Positions 25,255-37,175 of a stretch of 64,000 nucleotides of DNA are shown here, in pieces; the first letter of the stretch is position 1; every line of letters begins with the position of its first letter. The notes below the pieces were generated by a model that had not been told where the DNA came from, made no database searches, and saw only the letters and a program-made list of their open reading frames with translations. A program made the position numbers and the translations under genes. The DNA is from Holacanthus passer (Eukaryota > Chordata > Actinopteri > Pomacanthidae). The stretch covers positions 744,001 to 808,000 of the forward strand of contig JAFREQ010000063.1 in the NCBI GenBank assembly GCA_025331565.1, read 5' to 3'.

Positions 25255-25600
25255 GGCTTTATTGGAGTGTACTTGGCACTTATGATATTGAATTTCTCTG
25301 CATGAGCTCACCTCATTAGTGTCAAGTACCTTCGCTTTAGCCTGCTATCATCCCGTATACCGCGGCCTACTAATTGTTGGAGTCTTGCTGCATCTGTGCT
25401 GTCGATAATCTGAAGGAATTATAATAGTTAATGTAGCTACGCAATTAGCTCATATTGGAAGGAATTTGGCGCCTGGAAATAATCTTACTGTCCCCACTGT
25501 ATGAAATGTTAATGTGCTGTCAATAATCCTTTCAATGTATTAGAGAATATTACCCTCAAGTAAAATATGCATGGATTGCTTTTGTGTAGTTTTTATTCTT
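25255..25600. promoter_or_regulatory. Candidate conserved non-coding block with duplicated site
   Basis: Repeat-free sequence rich in TAAT/ATTA words (ctactaattgttgg, acgcaattagctcatatt, aattataatagttaatg). It contains a 16-base motif present twice with one mismatch: tgtgctgtcgataatc at 25395-25410 and tgtgctgtcaataatc at 25513-25528. Overall texture resembles a vertebrate developmental enhancer. Conservation is untested. Confidence 0.4.
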
Positions 25601-25889
25601 AAATAATTACCAGATTTTATATCAACGGACTCGACACAACAGCCCAGTCTCACATGAAAAGCCTAATATAGACCCTTGGCATTTATCCTCTTTAACATGA
25701 CAGCTTGACAGTTTGAGGATGCACACCCCAGATACCCGAGAAAAAACAAAAAAACAAAAAAATGCATGGCCTAAGGGTTGATGCTGCACCTAGTCAATCA
25801 ATGCAAAGCTTTTCATTCCTCCAGGGACTGTTATGCTAATAATGTGCAAGAAAAGAAAAACAACTTTAATCATTTTCCATTTATTTGAT
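25601..25889. other. Unique DNA with A-rich stretch
   Basis: An AAAAAAC-type low-complexity stretch lies at 25740-25762. Nothing else is recognised. Confidence 0.6.
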
Positions 25890-26225
25890 GTATTGTGAGT
25901 CCGCGCCACCATTAAATTTGATAAAAAAGCTAAATTAAATTATGTCCACATCTGTGTTTTAATCACACTATTGAGATGGATGAGGTGTTACCTGTGTGAC
26001 AATGGCAATGTCCCATATAACTCCACAGCCGTTGCTCTGAATAAGAGGTAATTTTCACCTGGTGTCAGCGCTTTTACAAAGCCTGATTGCTTGAGAATAA
26101 TGGCCACTTTGGCAACTGTCAATTTTCCTCTAGGGTAAATTGTTACAGGGTCGGTGCCGTGTGATTCGCTGAAGCTGTCATTTCCTGGGCTCCCATTTCA
26201 ATCAGGGCCACCTTGCTTACTTCAT
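25890..26225. promoter_or_regulatory. Candidate conserved non-coding block
   Basis: Repeat-free, with words such as gacaatggcaatg, agaggtaattttcacctg, gcttgagaataatggccac and tcaatcagggccacc. No coding frame spans it. This is judged by texture only. Confidence 0.3.
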
Positions 26226-27095
26226 TACAGAGATGGGCAGACAACTCAACAGTGCTTTGACTCACTTACTAAATCCACCTCCCTGCGTTTTCTCATTCAT
26301 TCAAGAGTCCAGCTTTGATTTCTGCTCTGTGCAAAGTGGAAGCGAGGAGTTAATTAACGAACGCTCCGGTCCCATCTCAGACGTGTTTGGGTGTTGTTTA
26401 GTCATATCCTTAAGTCTTAAAATAATGCCCTTGTGATAAGTAAAATATCATTCAATATCAATTGGTTTGGGAATTTTTGTAAAAATAAAGTGCAACTTTC
26501 TTGGTTGTGGGAACAAGTGGGTTCATCTTAAGGTAGAATTTATTTTATTTGCATATGAAAAGTAAATCTCGAGGATTCAAGTGCCTTGTTGAAACAAAAG
26601 TTTTATTTATTTTCTCAAGCATTTTTTTCTGTCTTTTGAAAAGTCAGGGACAAAACCGAAGTCGGGCCTCTCACAATCTGAGACTTTCTGCAGCGTTTCA
26701 TTAAATTTCTGTCTGTCACTAATGAAACCGAGCAATTTCCATAGAAATAGCAGCCTTGACTTCACATTATTTTGGGCAGATAAAGTCTCAATGTGCCCTC
26801 CAGCCCAGTGTGGATGCATTAAACCAAAGGTCAGCTCTGCTGTTAATACTTTGGGGGTGCAAGTACCAATATGCCTCAGCTGAAGAAGGCTGTGTATTAG
26901 AGGCTCACTGTTTTCTTTCTGAAACTCCTTTTAATGTGTTTTTTAAGACTTGGCTTCAAATTCGGTTCAAAGCAAAAGGCTGGTGGAGTAAATGCAGTAA
27001 ATATTTCACTACAATTCACCAGGTTGACACAAAGACGACTCCAATGGGATAATCATGTTACTCTGTTTACACAACCTTGATAAGCAGATAATGTT
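26226..27095. other. Unique non-coding DNA
   Basis: No gene or repeat was recognised. Confidence 0.5.
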
Positions 27096-27395
27096 TATCT
27101 AGGTTCGTTAATTTTGCATCCAACTTCCTGCTCCCTGAAATCACCAACAGCGTCGCATCACCGGCTGCTCACCATTCAAAATCCAATGGTGCACAGTGTC
27201 TAAGAGACAGTTCAAAATACGTTCGGGCATTTAACTCCACAGCTCATTGTTCATTAGTACTCCTCACATCATACGCGATTTAATCCTTCGCTGAAACATT
27301 GTGTTGAGGTGTTTAATTGACTTTTATGGCACGTGCCTTTCCAGACAGCCCAACCTTGAAATTACAAATTGGAATATGCAGCCTTGAACAAGATG
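27096..27395. promoter_or_regulatory. Candidate conserved non-coding block
   Basis: Repeat-free, with homeodomain-type words (gttcgttaattttgcat, gtgtttaattgac, gaaattacaaattgg) and a GATA-like start (gataagcagataatg, just before 27096). This is an inference without conservation data. Confidence 0.25.
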
Positions 27396-27639
27396 TCCAC
27401 TTGGGGTGGACGACTATGTAAATGAAGGCAAAGTTCAGAGCTTTGCAGACCCAAACCTTGACTTGTGCTCTTGTTGCTGAAACGACTGTACATCCTGTGC
27501 ATTTGAAACTAATTCAGAAACACCCGGCTGTTTTTTGATCTCATTATTATCCCCCTAGAAATATTTACATAAATGAGTGGATTCTTCAGCACATAGTTTT
27601 CCAAATGTTTTATTGTTGGTTGTTTTGAGCAGTTTTTCC
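27396..27639. other. Unique non-coding DNA
   Basis: Nothing recognised. Confidence 0.5.
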
Positions 27640-27710
27640 TGAGTCTTAATGTAGCTGCTGTAACAAAGTAATCTCCAGTAGAGAATCAATAAAGTAACTA
27701 TCTATCTAGC
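27640..27710 (+). mobile_element. LINE 3' end, strongly truncated
   Basis: The string agagaatcaataaagtaact, followed by atctatctag, matches the common fish LINE 3' terminus 'caataaagtatctatctatc'. Only the tail is left. The 5' limit is approximate. Confidence 0.6.
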
Positions 27711-29340
27711 TTTGGTTTCACATTGCCATTACTACTCTGTGTTGTAGCATTATTGCTTAGTAATTAAGTTTCACGGACCGTCTGCTTACATTGCACATCC
27801 CTGACGACAGAGACAAAGTGGTAATGTGCAAAGATGCAAACCATCTAAAGAGAAACTAATTCTCATGACACAGGGAAAGTGTCTGTAATTGGATTACATG
27901 CAACAGATGCCGGACAAAGAAGCCGGCAACAATATTAGAAACAGTGGGTTTTAATTTTATTGCGAGTGAGTCCATGCTCAACCAAAAGGAACCTTTCCGT
28001 CATGCCACTAAACGCCACATCTGCTCCCAGTAATCTTCAGCCCATCTCACCTCGCTCCCTCCACCGCTGTGCACTCACACTTGGAGACGTCCGGGCCTGA
28101 GGTTCACTTGGAAGTATTCTCAAATCTATTTTTTAGAACTCTTTGAGGATTTGAAAAGTCCAAATCTAAACATACATAAAATAACCTGAAGGATTTATTT
28201 ATTTGTCCTGCAGCCATGAACCTATCAACTGTATCGGACTGTACTTTAACTTGCAGCTGCTTGTCTTTCCATGAACAACATGGTCTGCTACTTTTCAACA
28301 GTAATGCAGGTCTGTGACACAGCGATGCCTTTACTCAAACTGAACCACAACAACGTCTGTGCATTTTCTATAGTGTGATTCTTTAACGCTGGTCTGGTCA
28401 CTCTACACAAGTTTTTGCTTGTTGACTCTTGGTTTTCGTGGCGACTTAGATTACTAATATTCTGTAGCGAGAGTGTGTTGAGTCCAACCTCAAGCTGAAC
28501 TTTTTATAGATTCTCTACAAAGTTCCTGTGGTAGCTGCAACACAGTGGTTGTTTTAGATGGTTGAAAACATATAATATTAAAAATAAAATAATATCTCCT
28601 GAGTTGGAGAGCTATGCCGAAGTTGGAAACTAACAATGTATGACCAGGGTTTTTCAGGTTCGACACTGGCCAGAGAAATGTCTGCAGAGGAGAATCTTGT
28701 GCAGGTGTGTTTTTCTGGCTCCAGATCAGTGAAATCAATACACCAAAAGACTGTGGAGGAATTCTTAGCTGTGGATAAGAAAACTTTGAGTGGACTGTAT
28801 GTGCAATATACAAAGCTGCAGAGGGTAACTTTTTACAACTTCATGTTTATTTTAAAGAGCCAAAAAAAAAAACACATTTCTAATATTTGTTCTTCAAAGA
28901 TTAACTGGATAATACATTGTGTATGTCAGGATGGGATTTCTGAATTGATTTCATCCAAACCAGCAGCTTTAATGCAAAGTCTGCTATTATTATTGGCTTC
29001 ATGCAGAAGATCTGAGCTGAAAGCACTAACCTGTTTGAGACAACTGTGAGCTAATTATTAGCAGGGGCCAATTACATGGTGATTGCAAAGGCGTTTCAGT
29101 TAAGATAATTAGTTGATCAGGAGGCTAATCAGTTGTGCTGGGGTGACATTTTTCATAAATGAAGATGAGTAAACATGCACATATGCCAACACATATGTTA
29201 AGTAAAAAGAGCAATTACTAACAATATGTTTCTTCCACTGGACTGTGGGCCGAAGGCTGCCACTTTGAAAGCGAAGGCAGAAGCAAAAAGACAATGAGGA
29301 GAAAGAAATTCATTTTCACATCTGCATAAGGCTTCAGCAT
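27711..29340. other. Unique non-coding DNA
   Basis: No gene is seen. A 137-codon plus frame (28636-29049) has no recognisable domain and crosses an A run. Confidence 0.5.
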
Positions 29341-29478
29341 ATGCAGTATTCAACAGTAGGTAAACAGGGGCGTCTCAAATATGTGCTAATACAAGCAAAG
29401 TAAACCTGATGGGAAATGCACGGTCACACAGCCGTCGGTACATGCACTATTCAACAGTAGGTAAACAGTGGTTTCTCA
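29341..29478 (+). repeat. Two-copy direct repeat, about 37 bp, 101 bp apart
   Basis: attcaacagtaggtaaacag occurs in both copies, at 29341-29377 and 29442-29478, flanked by atgca and ending in tctca. Each copy is also followed, at different distances, by aaacctgat. This suggests an old local duplication of roughly 100 bp. It is not a CRISPR, having only two copies and diverged flanks. A 7-bp inverted pair gtttctc/gagaaac sits at 29471-29489. Confidence 0.8.
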
Positions 29479-29495
29479 GTAGGAGAAACCTGATT

Positions 29496-30229
29496 AGCAT
29501 ATTGCACATTGGGCAAAAAAATGCTGATCAAATTTCCACTGAGGACAATTAATAAAACCACTTAGGACAAAGTCAGACTCCGAGGCAGCGTCATGAGGGA
29601 CGCATTTAACCCCCCAAGTCAACCCTAAAATCAATATTCAGCTCGATGCATTGCTTTTGATCCCGGGCCGACTAATAAAGAAAATTATAGTTCGTGAACT
29701 CTCTTCCATAGGCAGACGCAGAAAACTGGAGGAACTCAAGGCTGAACGTTTTGCCTGTATGAGCTTTACCTCCAAAATTTAATACATTTTAATAATACAA
29801 CGTTTAAAAAAAGAACCCAATGTCAAAAACAGAAGTGTTATCTTCATGTCCTTGAATAAACTTTCTCGTCAGTCTAGGTTTTCTTTCTGTGAGTTTCAGA
29901 TTGAGAGACTTGTTCAGTCTGACGTCACATGTGAGCTGTTTATTTTCGAGCATCGTTTCCTGGACTAAACCCGCAGCAGCAGAAAAGGCCTGGTAGCCGT
30001 CACACGGTATCCTTGTCCCTCCGCTGTGGCATCTGCCAGGATGTTCTTTAAGCTGAGTCATTCTCTTTGTCTTGCTTTTTGTTTTCACTTGCAATTTTAT
30101 ACACAAGATTACTGATATTACAGGCATGAGAAAACAATTTCATTTGGAACAAGGACAAGACCATTGATGCACAACAGTGAGAGAAGATAACAGACTGCTG
30201 AAAGTAAAATTTCATTTTCAGATTAGAGA
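29496..30229. other. Unique non-coding DNA
   Basis: Nothing recognised. Confidence 0.5.
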
Positions 30230-30500
30230 CAAGCTGTGCAAAGGCCTCTATAAAAAGCTGTCTCGCCAGATGCCTTTTTGGGCAAATCCTTGATTTGATT
30301 AGCTTTTAAATGCTGTTTAAAAAGCCTCCACTGCACAGAACACAATTAGGTTTTTCAAATGGTGAACTAGTGATCCCTTCTACAGCTTGATATCCGTAGG
30401 CTTATCTCCCAGTTTATTGCATTACAGTGGCAAAATATTACTGTAATTATACTGTAAATAGAAACCATAATTGGAAAGGGGGCCACCCTATAATGTGCAA
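30230..30500. promoter_or_regulatory. Candidate conserved non-coding block
   Basis: Repeat-free and dense in short AT words with homeodomain/MEF2-like appearance (cttgatttgattagctttta, gcctctataaaaagctg, attactgtaattatactg, accataattgg). No coding frame. This is a texture-based inference. Confidence 0.3.
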
Positions 30501-31618
30501 TCTGAATCAGTCTTGCAAAACCGTGGACGGCTGGTGAAGGTCAGCGACTGTATCAGCAGAAATGTGAAAGCCTAAAGACCGTGGCCAGAGGACGAGCACG
30601 GCAAACACAGAGGAGAAGGAGAGAAAGCCATTAAAGGGAATACACAAATAGATCCTCAAATGAATGAATGCACCGAGTAACTCTCAAGACAGGAAACATT
30701 AAAGCATAAAAGTGTGGCTTGCTACTAAAGCTAACTTCATTAAGTTCACAACAAGAAGATCTGAGGCTGGGGGGCGCTCCCATGAGAGGAGACGGTCGGC
30801 AAACGCACTGAAAACTGCCAGGGTAGATTTTTCTGGATTTCCAAAAAAAGTATTCAAATGGCCTCTGAGTTATAGAGGCTGGAGCGTACTTTTAAATTCA
30901 GGAGTGAGATGTCTTAGTCAGACTCTCGGCCTGTATGTCTGAATGTCCAAAATCATTCAAGTCAATCAAGTCCTGGCTGAGCTGATGTTACTAAAAGTCC
31001 TTGATTATTGTGAGGAAAAGATTGAGGTCATGGGTTAAACAAAACGAACATTGACGATTGGTAACGACGTCCAACACTGTGGTCCACAACGATATCTTTG
31101 CAGCTATTGTTCCATCATGCCACAAACAGGCCAACATTTCCACAGGCACTATCAAGATGGATTTCAGAGACGGCTGCAGAATAAATTTACACATAATGCT
31201 CCATAGAGGATCAACTCTTTCTAGTTTTTGAATCATTATTCTATGTGTTTTCCTTTGTATTATTGGCATCACTACCTAAAGAATGACCACATCATTAGTT
31301 AAATGTTCACTCTATTCAGTGTTTTTATATTCTACTAAATGTGTCTTTAACAGTATTTATTCCCATGCCTGTTAAACAGCTTGTAAAGACGAATCCCAGA
31401 AACAGAACAAACACAACACGGTCTATTCTGGTATTTGTTGTCGGGCTAATTTACAGGATTTCACTGGACAGTAGCTGCACTCCTCTCTCCACTCCAGAAA
31501 AGCGTCTCCTCGAACCGACCTTACGCTGACATCTGGCATGTTTACTTTGCAACTCCACAAGAAATCATTTCTGCAAACTTCTGAGGCAACATTCACAACT
31601 CTTACATAAGATTGCTTC

Positions 31619-31620
<2 letters not shown>
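30501..31620. other. Unique non-coding DNA
   Basis: Nothing recognised. Confidence 0.5.

Positions 31621-31656
<36 letters not shown>
31621..31656 (+). repeat. Poly-T homopolymer, 36 bases
   Basis: An uninterrupted T run, the longest homopolymer in the window. It might be the reverse-strand tail of a retroposed sequence, but no body is recognised to its right. Length may be unreliable because of sequencing slippage. Confidence 0.95.
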
Positions 31657-32220
31657 CCTGAGAGAATGAGAAATGTGGAAGTGGGCGCTTTTTGAAGGTT
31701 TGTCTGCAGACAGACGAGCCAAATTGGACAGAATCAGAGGAGTTTCACTCTCCCTCTCAGCATCTGCAAACGAACACAGCTCTTGTCATCCGCTCCTGCC
31801 ACAGCCGCTTAAAAAAACCCACTGATTAACTCCCCCCACGGACTCTTACAGCTCAGCTAAAACAGGGAAAACTGTCCTATAAACTCAAATATTACCGTCA
31901 CCTTTTTAGCTGCACGATGAAATCCTGCTACTTTTAGAAATCCTTCTGTTATTTTCCCCGGAGCGCTCCGTCTCTGGGTGGCGGAGAGGACACCACCTGA
32001 TCACAAAGTTAACTCTAAGTGCTCGTCCTTGGTCAACTTCCCCCAACGACCCCCGCCCACCTTTTCCCTTGCACCTACCAATCAACACATGCAAACACAC
32101 TCGCCAGCAGGCAAATCCCCCCTATTAGCGCTTGCACTCGATGATTTGTTTGTTTCAGCTGAAAAGGTTAGTGCTCGACATAATGTGTGGGGGGTAAAAC
32201 ATGCTCCGGTTAAGGCTACC
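31657..32220. other. Unique non-coding DNA
   Basis: Nothing recognised. Confidence 0.5.
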
Positions 32221-32370
32221 TTAATCTGCCTTTTCTTCTGGGAGTCTTAATGAATGTAGGCAGAGGAGGAGCGCCGTCGCCGGCCTGCCCGCCGGCTCCA
32301 TCACGTCAAGTGATGCTGAACCCTTGTCAGAATTAAGGGTGCGAGACACTGTCGCTCGGCTGGAAAGAGG
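32221..32370. promoter_or_regulatory. Short GC/CpG-rich block, possible regulatory element
   Basis: A CpG-dense core (ggagcgccgtcgccggcc, about 32268) lies between AT-rich homeodomain-like words (gtcttaatgaatg, cagaattaaggg). It could be a small conserved element. No transcript evidence. Confidence 0.25.
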
Positions 32371-35300
32371 TGAAGGCCTGGTTAATGAGAAAGTTGGATG
32401 GTGAAAAAATCCAAACAGCTGAGCTCTCTTCATTACACTGCAGGCCCCACCACTCGGTTTTACATTCGCTCCGGCTCCTTCAAACATATTTGATATGTGA
32501 AAGACAAATCTGATTCCCAGACATTGTAAGATTATTCAAAACCTCTTCCAAATATAGAGGTGCTTTATGAAATATGTGTAGCAGTGGCAGCTAAAGCACT
32601 GCTGAACTCTATATGGGAGCAAAGAGCAGAGAGAGTTTCAAAGAGTCTGAACACTGGATGTTAATGGTGTTAAGTGTCTGTAATCAAATCTCCTGTTTGT
32701 CCTGTCTGAGAGGAAGTTTTCTAGACTGGGTGTCAACTGGACTCGTGGTTGGGAAGGCAAGGTAACAAGAACAGGAGATGTTTTACCATGTGAAAATGTC
32801 GACTAGTGAGTTTCCCAAAACTTTAATACAGAAGCTGATCACATAGTTTCTGTTTTGCTCAAAATAGCTTTTTGGTTTTGTGCTTATTTCTGTTTTTTTT
32901 TTGGACCAGTTTGCTGACATATTAGTGCCATGAGGGCCAGATCATAGAAAAATATGGTTCAATACTTTATAGTTGCAGACTAAAGTTAATCAATTGATAT
33001 TTTTCCTTTTTAATTATTAAGCACATGCACTATATCAAAATATCTCTGCTGCCTTTTCCTCACATGTAAATGATGCATTTACGATCAAAAGGGAAGTTAA
33101 TGTTAAAGAAGTTAAAAATAAAAATAGGCAACAGAAATAATATGAGGAGAATAATCAAAAATGCAAACATGAAGCTACACTAAACTCAGACCCAAAATGA
33201 ACAGAGCAACTTAGCTTCAATCACCTGACAATTTTTATATTGATTTAATTTAACTTATCTAACTTATCTCATGATCACAACCATTGTTTTATCTGTAGAT
33301 TAAAAATGGCAGCCACAGAGAGACATTGAGGCCTTTTGCCCTTAATCCAGATAAAATACAACATTTATGGCACGATCATTAAAAAAAAACAATGTTTGAT
33401 ATTTGCAGATAACACCATAATTAAACCCTTATCTCTGGACAACGGACTTGAAAAACTACAAGTGAGGACCTTGATGAGATAATTAAGAGATTACAAGATA
33501 AAAACTTGTATATAACAAGAAAATTAAGATAAGGTTTGTGAAATAATTGGCAACCGTGATCTTTGCTTTTGATGAAACTGTGGATCTTGAACCGCGCGAC
33601 ATTAGTCAAAACTAAGCGTTTCTCACGGAGGTCGAAGGTGAACAAAAGTGCAATTGCTGTTGTTCTATTGCTTTACTGGTGTCTGTGCTCACAAAGAGCT
33701 GGAAAATACAGAGAATCCAGTACACAATAGGGCCGAGTGATAAACCAGCGAGGGAGACCTATTGCCCCCGGTCCATTGCCACACTCAACATGAAAGCCGT
33801 TTTCAATTGGACACAAGCATTCAGGGGACATTGTTGGGAGTCTCCATCTATTTCTCCATACCTCTGTCAATGTCTGGATTGTGAAGTAAGGCTCTGTGTC
33901 CCTGTGGACAGCTGTGAGCAGAATTTCTACTGAAGTTTCCTTGGTAGCAAAGCTGTTGAGCCTTGAGCTCTTACAGTACATTCCCATTTGCACTTTGTAA
34001 AGGTGAAGGAACAGGATTTGGCTTGACAGTGGGGAGTCACTTGGGGCCCTGGCTACATGAAGCAATTTTGACAGATCAGCAGTTGAGCCATGAAGGGGAG
34101 TCTTGTCTGGCTGAGAAACACGGCATCAAAACAGACAAAACTCTGGCTTTTCTTCCCACACGAACATTAGTTCTCATCTATCTAATTAGCCAACATGTCC
34201 GAGCTTGCGTCGAACCGTAACGACATGTCTGTCAATTATCGGCGTTCTAAAATGCCTCACAAAGGAGACACGATAAACACTGGCTCCATTTGTACTTCAA
34301 CTGTTTTTGTGTGTCATAAAATCCAGATGCATTTAATACACCTTTGCTTCCATTTAGCCACATATGTGCATCACTTTTGGCCAGATCATAAATCTGATTG
34401 CAATTTGTCTTGGTTGTTCTAGGCAACATGCAAATCAGTGTCAGAAGAAGAACATTTGAATTTTAGAGGTTTAGTCAGAATATTTTGAAGTTAGCAACAA
34501 TAGACAGCTAATTAACAACTACCCATAAATTATCACACACATGAATGACTCACATTTATGGACTATGAGCAAGACAAGAGTTTTACTGTCTTCAGGCTCT
34601 CAATCATTCTGCTCTCTCACCTGCACAGATTATTCAATGGTCTGATCAAAGATCGGGCAAAAGCAACATCACCTCCTGAGGTGATTTTAATCCATCTTGA
34701 ATGCTTCCTGGATGCATTTCCTCTTTGCTTTATTTGAGATGTCCAAGACGCATCAAGTGACTAAAAGTAAATGGAGTCAGTAAAACCCCATTTACAACTG
34801 CTACAGATATGCAATCTCTTTCTGGATGTGTTATCTGGATAATGAAATCTGATCATGGACCTTTGCATTTACACCTGGTATTACTAAGTGTTTTCATTAG
34901 CTCACGTCTACCTGCCTTGTAATTTGTGAAATTAGGTCAGCAGAGCCGGTGAACTTAACAAACGTTTTGTGTCTCATATCAGGTGAAACAATGTGCAACA
35001 CTCTTGTGAGACCACAGCAATGTGTAAAGTGAGGGAAGGAGATAACCAATCAGCTTTAACAGCCTGTTCAAGGAGGGAATGTTGTGCCTCTCTGTTCTGT
35101 ATTAAACGCATGTACATGGTATGGGGGGGGTCGATGTTGTTCCTCTGTTACACCAGTAACAAAGCCGAAACAATGTTGGTGGTAAATGTGGGAGCCGGAG
35201 CCAGTAGACGCTGACGCTGTTGGGTCGCATGTCACGCCTCTTTTGCTTCATGCCGCCCACATGCTGTCTAAAATGACACTGTGCAGCCTCATGGTGGCGT

Positions 35301-37000
35301 TGTTTGTTTCTGTGTAAGAAAGCAAAGCTACTGCAGGATCTCTCTTGAATGGCCTACTGTAAGGACGTAATCTGTGCTGACGGAGAAGCTTGCTAGAAGT
35401 GGTGCTAGCTCCCTGCAGCTCCTCGCGGCCCCACAGAGTCGCCCGCAGCCACGCTGGGCCGTCTGTGGCTCTTTGACAGGCAGCTTGTGATGTGGCCGTA
35501 GGAGGTGGGGTTACACGACCTTTCGACATGTTGGATTTATTTATAACGTTACCAAGCTGGAAGGATCACAACTACACTGAGATCAGATCATACGTGAACC
35601 CTCTGAATGTCAATTGCATCTACATCTTGCTTTAACATGCATCCATTTTCAGGTGAGTTGTCCAGATACAGTTTGATGTTAACACCAGAAGGATTTTGGT
35701 TCTAATTGTCACAACAAAACAGAGAGAACTGAATCCTAAAACATTTTCAGGGCAGCTTTTTGTGCCTCTGTTTGATCTCCAGTCATTTTGACCATGATCC
35801 AATACCCACAGTGGCTGCGATTAGCATATCATTCAACACAGTCTGCGTTTGGCTCCGTCCACACCAAAGCATTAGCTTTAAGGGGAAATGAGCAAGGTCT
35901 TTGCTGCCCCATAGCACACATGACCATAATCTGCACCCGTCTGATAAGTGGCTGATAGAGATCTTTACTGGCAACATGTAGAAAGAGATAAGCTCTGCTG
36001 ATGCTGCACTTTCCACTCGTTGCCTATTGAGGTCATAGCTTATTAAACACCCTTCAACAGCTGTTTGTTCACTTTGCATTCACTTCCTGTTGTAAACAAT
36101 AAAAACACAGCTCAGAGAAAACAGAGGAGCGGGTCTGCGGTCCTCTAAAGTGTCCGTGCACCTTTCTTTAATCCATCAATGATCCGAAGGAAACGTACAC
36201 GAGGACCAACATGCCCTCGCTTCGCAGATACACCGTCCCAGGAGAGGACTAATGTTGTCTTTACTAATCAAGGTGTTTGGGAGGAAACGGGCAGGGGAAC
36301 TCAGTGGAAATGGAGCCGTAAGTGTTGTTCCCCCGGGCGGCACGATGCAAGCCGACCGGAGAGGAAATCACAAGACTCACATACCGGGAATGAAATGGCT
36401 AGTTTGACTGAAGTGGTTTTTTACAGTAAATAGGTTTTCATTTCTGTTTTGATCAGCAGTTTAAAGTTGGCTTGCCGTGACAACCTAACCTTCCCCATTA
36501 ACGGAGAAAGCAAGTGTAACAACAAGATATCGACTGTGACAACGTGGAACTTGGGCTGCATGAATTTCTTACGAAGAACAGAAAATAGTTTCCGTTACAT
36601 AACCTGCAAAACAATATTAGCAACACACATATGAACGGTGTGTTTATTATGTATGAGTCAAAAGTCAAAAGTAAAGCAAAATATTTTGTGTTTCAGATTC
36701 ACTCATGTCACCAGTTGTGGTTAATGCATTAATATACAGACACGTATTTAGCGTTCCTAAATATTACGTTAGACTTTTATTTCATGCACCATAACCGAAG
36801 CATATTCAGCTGTTCCCCAACAGAATCTGAACTTCTTTCATTGTCTGTTTCACAACAACAGTCATTAAACGTTACTATAATTAATCTAAGCACCGTTAAT
36901 GCCACAGAAGCCGAAAACAGCCAAATTAAGGGGAAACTAATTAACTTATTAAAGAGTACAGCTCGACGCTCCTCACCCAGTCTGCTTCTTATTAACTTGT
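32371..37000. other. Unique non-coding DNA
   Basis: No gene or known repeat was recognised over about 4.6 kb. A small GC-rich patch lies near 35380-35470. Overlapping open frames at 33673-34065 and elsewhere have no motifs. Confidence 0.45.
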
Positions 37001-37175
37001 TTACCTTATGCGAGCCGACGCTTCGTGCCGAGGTGGCGTTTTAACAGCAGCACGTTACTGGGTCGAACTTGTAAATAATTGAACACATGCACAGAGCGTC
37101 GCACGGATGGAGAGGAGCGATAGGAGCCGAGCGGTGAATCTGGGTCAGGGGATTTGACTCCGGCCCCGCTCCTTC
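37001..37175. promoter_or_regulatory. CpG-dense islet
   Basis: A hand count gives 16 CpG between about 37011 and 37169 (for example cgagccgacgcttcgtgccg and agcgtcgcacgg), well above the surrounding DNA. It could be a promoter fragment or a young insertion not yet CpG-depleted. No open frame supports a gene. Confidence 0.35.

Noticed and set aside
28636..29049. 137-codon plus-strand open frame
   Set aside because: No known domain, and it includes a lysine run from an A homopolymer.
29341..29478. CRISPR-like repeat-spacer pattern
   Set aside because: Only two diverged copies at about 101-bp spacing in vertebrate-type DNA.
31621..31656. Poly-T as the reverse tail of a processed pseudogene
   Set aside because: The sequence to its right shows no recognisable gene or LINE body in reverse orientation.
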